Below, piece after piece: positions 40,503 through 41,447 of a DNA stretch of 41,447 nt; within the stretch, counting starts at the first letter, position 1; each line of letters starts with the position of its first letter. Position numbers and translations under genes: made by a program. This DNA comes from Lachnospiraceae bacterium (lineage in GTDB: Bacteria; Bacillota; Clostridia; Lachnospirales; Lachnospiraceae). The notes beneath the pieces are model-generated. The model did not search any database and had not been told where the DNA came from. It was given only the letters and a program-made list of their open reading frames with translations. The stretch spans positions 1 to 41,447 of the forward strand of contig JAAUZC010000008.1 of the NCBI GenBank assembly GCA_014804795.1. The letters run 5' to 3'.

Positions 40503-41447
40503 TTATCCGGCAGAGCCCGCCAGTTCCTCCGGCGGTATCTCATAATGCCTGTACAGCTCCCCGGGACGTACCGGCAGCCTCGTTGACAGGAATCCCTCTA
40601 TGTCAAAGGCATTCTTCGGGCTGAAATCCGAGAGCAGCCGGTAGTTAGGGTGCTTTGTGATATCATATTTTCTGGACAGGAAGGGCCGCACGCCCCTGAT
40701 CTGCAGGAGGCATTTCCCTCCGTCCATCACCGCCAGCTCGTCCACGCTCATAAGGTCCTTCCCTAATTTCTGGAAATTCTGCCCGTGGGATTCCTGGTTC
40801 CCCTTTGTGACGCTGGTGTTGTACATGTCGATGGTCTCTTTTCCCAAAAGGGAATTCCAGCTTTTTAAGGTGGTCTCTTCCTTGCCTCCCAGGAAAAGGG
40901 AAGCGTCGCAGTTGCCGATGATGGTGTCCATGTTGTCCTTGTAGAGCGCTTTTAACTGGCTCTGCGCCTGCAGCACCAGGCAGGCCGAGATCTCCCTCGA
41001 CCGGATCGTCGCCATCAGCTTCTCCAGGTTGGGGATCTGGCCGATGTTGGCCGCCTCGTCGATCAGGCACCTCACATGGACCGGCAGCCTGCCGCCGTAT
41101 CTGTCATCCGCCCGCTCGCACAGCAGGTTGAACAGCTGCGTATAGGCCATACTCACAAGGAAGTTGAAGGTCGCGTCCGTATCGCTGATGATGAAGAACA
41201 GCGCCGTCTTCCTGTCACCCACCAGGTCAAGCTCCAGCTCGTCATACATGGTGATCTCCCGCACCTCTTTGATGTCAAATGGCGCTAACCTTGCGCCGCA
41301 GCTGATCAGGATGGATTTTGCCGTCTTGCCCGCCGCCAGCTTGTATTTCTTATACTGCCGCAGGGCGAAGTGGTCCGGGTCCTTCTGTTCCAGGGCATCA
41401 AAGAGGAGGTCAACGGCATTCTTGAATGTCTCGTCATCCTCCCGGAC
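40503..41447 (-). CDS. virD4: VirD4/TraG coupling protein, C-terminal part (cut by window edge)
   Basis: About 314 visible residues, open at the right edge. Contains the RecA-like second half of a type IV coupling ATPase: R-C-L-I-D-E-A-A-N-I-G-Q-I-P (Walker B), the downstream A-T-I-R-S-R-E-I motif with L-V-L-Q-A-Q-S-Q-L, and D-A-S-L-F-L-G-G-K-E-E-T-T. The Walker A part lies outside. It recruits the relaxase-DNA complex to the secretion channel. Followed by a short gap and a strong terminator. Confidence 0.95.
   Translation of the reverse strand, partial: VREDDETFKNAVDLLFDALEQKDPDHFALRQYKKYKLAAGKTAKSILISCGARLAPFDIKEVREITMYDELELDLVGDRKTALFFIISDTDATFNFLVSMAYTQLFNLLCERADDRYGGRLPVHVRCLIDEAANIGQIPNLEKLMATIRSREISACLVLQAQSQLKALYKDNMDTIIGNCDASLFLGGKEETTLKSWNSLLGKETIDMYNTSVTKGNQESHGQNFQKLGKDLMSVDELAVMDGGKCLLQIRGVRPFLSRKYDITKHPNYRLLSDFSPKNAFDIEGFLSTRLPVRPGELYRHYEIPPEELAGSAG

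Overview
The window is the interior of a Tn1549/CTn4-type integrative and conjugative element (ICE) from a Gram-positive anaerobe, most likely a gut Clostridia (Lachnospiraceae or Oscillospiraceae). The grounds are AGGAGG ribosome sites, frequent TTG/GTG starts, a SpoVG-family gene, a class B sortase, and the backbone typical of this family: Maff2, PrgI, DUF4315 and CD1107/CD1108/CD1110/CD1112-type transfer proteins. Both ends are cut. The left edge truncates a large serine recombinase and the right edge truncates the VirD4 coupling protein. Nearly all genes lie on the minus strand, so transcription runs right to left. No rRNA, tRNA or CRISPR array was seen.

Layout, left to right. (1) 1-1.8 kb: recombination/regulation end, with serine recombinase, a TnpW-like small protein and a sigma-70-type factor preceded by a leader with two terminators. 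(2) 2.2-13.0 kb: visibly more AT-rich cargo. It starts with a scrambled cluster of truncated genes (regulator, EamA transporter, DUF1835). Then come cfa, a MATE exporter, mntP, an MntR/DtxR-type regulator, a FeoC-like protein, feoB, feoA and a TetR regulator with five matching operator half-sites. An HxlR regulator divergent from a nitroreductase and a histidine phosphatase close the cargo. (3) 13.0-22.7 kb: GC-rich DNA-processing module, with relaxase, DUF3849 protein, CD1845 membrane protein, MobC, three accessory proteins, a predicted structured RNA, a Cys-rich protein, topoisomerase III, DUF5688, DUF3789, and a SLOG protein divergent from an XRE regulator. (4) 23.2-25.2 kb: nucleotide-metabolism cluster (dUTPase, ThyX-like, a DUF1599-like protein, one unknown). 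(5) 25.3-41.4 kb: surface and type IV secretion module, with sortase B, a 1617-residue repeat adhesin, CD1107 (DUF4366), DUF4315, CD1108 double hydrolase, VirB4, PrgI, an unknown protein, SpoVG, VirB6/TrbL, Maff2 and VirD4.

How the genes work together: relaxase and MobC process the DNA, with TopB assisting. VirD4 couples it to a VirB4/VirB6/PrgI channel. CD1108 can open the cell wall, and the sortase-anchored adhesin probably aids mating contact or colonisation. The sigma factor, XRE and SpoVG-like proteins are the likely internal regulators. The cargo looks like metal and redox adaptation (iron uptake, manganese efflux, membrane cyclopropanation, drug export).

The most unusual observations are: a compact multi-helix RNA candidate at 18295-18405; a shared C-terminal tail (K-P-S-V/L, then a basic stretch ending E-R) on several unrelated accessory proteins, with an apparent fossil copy; a five-member TetR operator family; and genes whose best SD-ATG is out of frame with the protein that follows.
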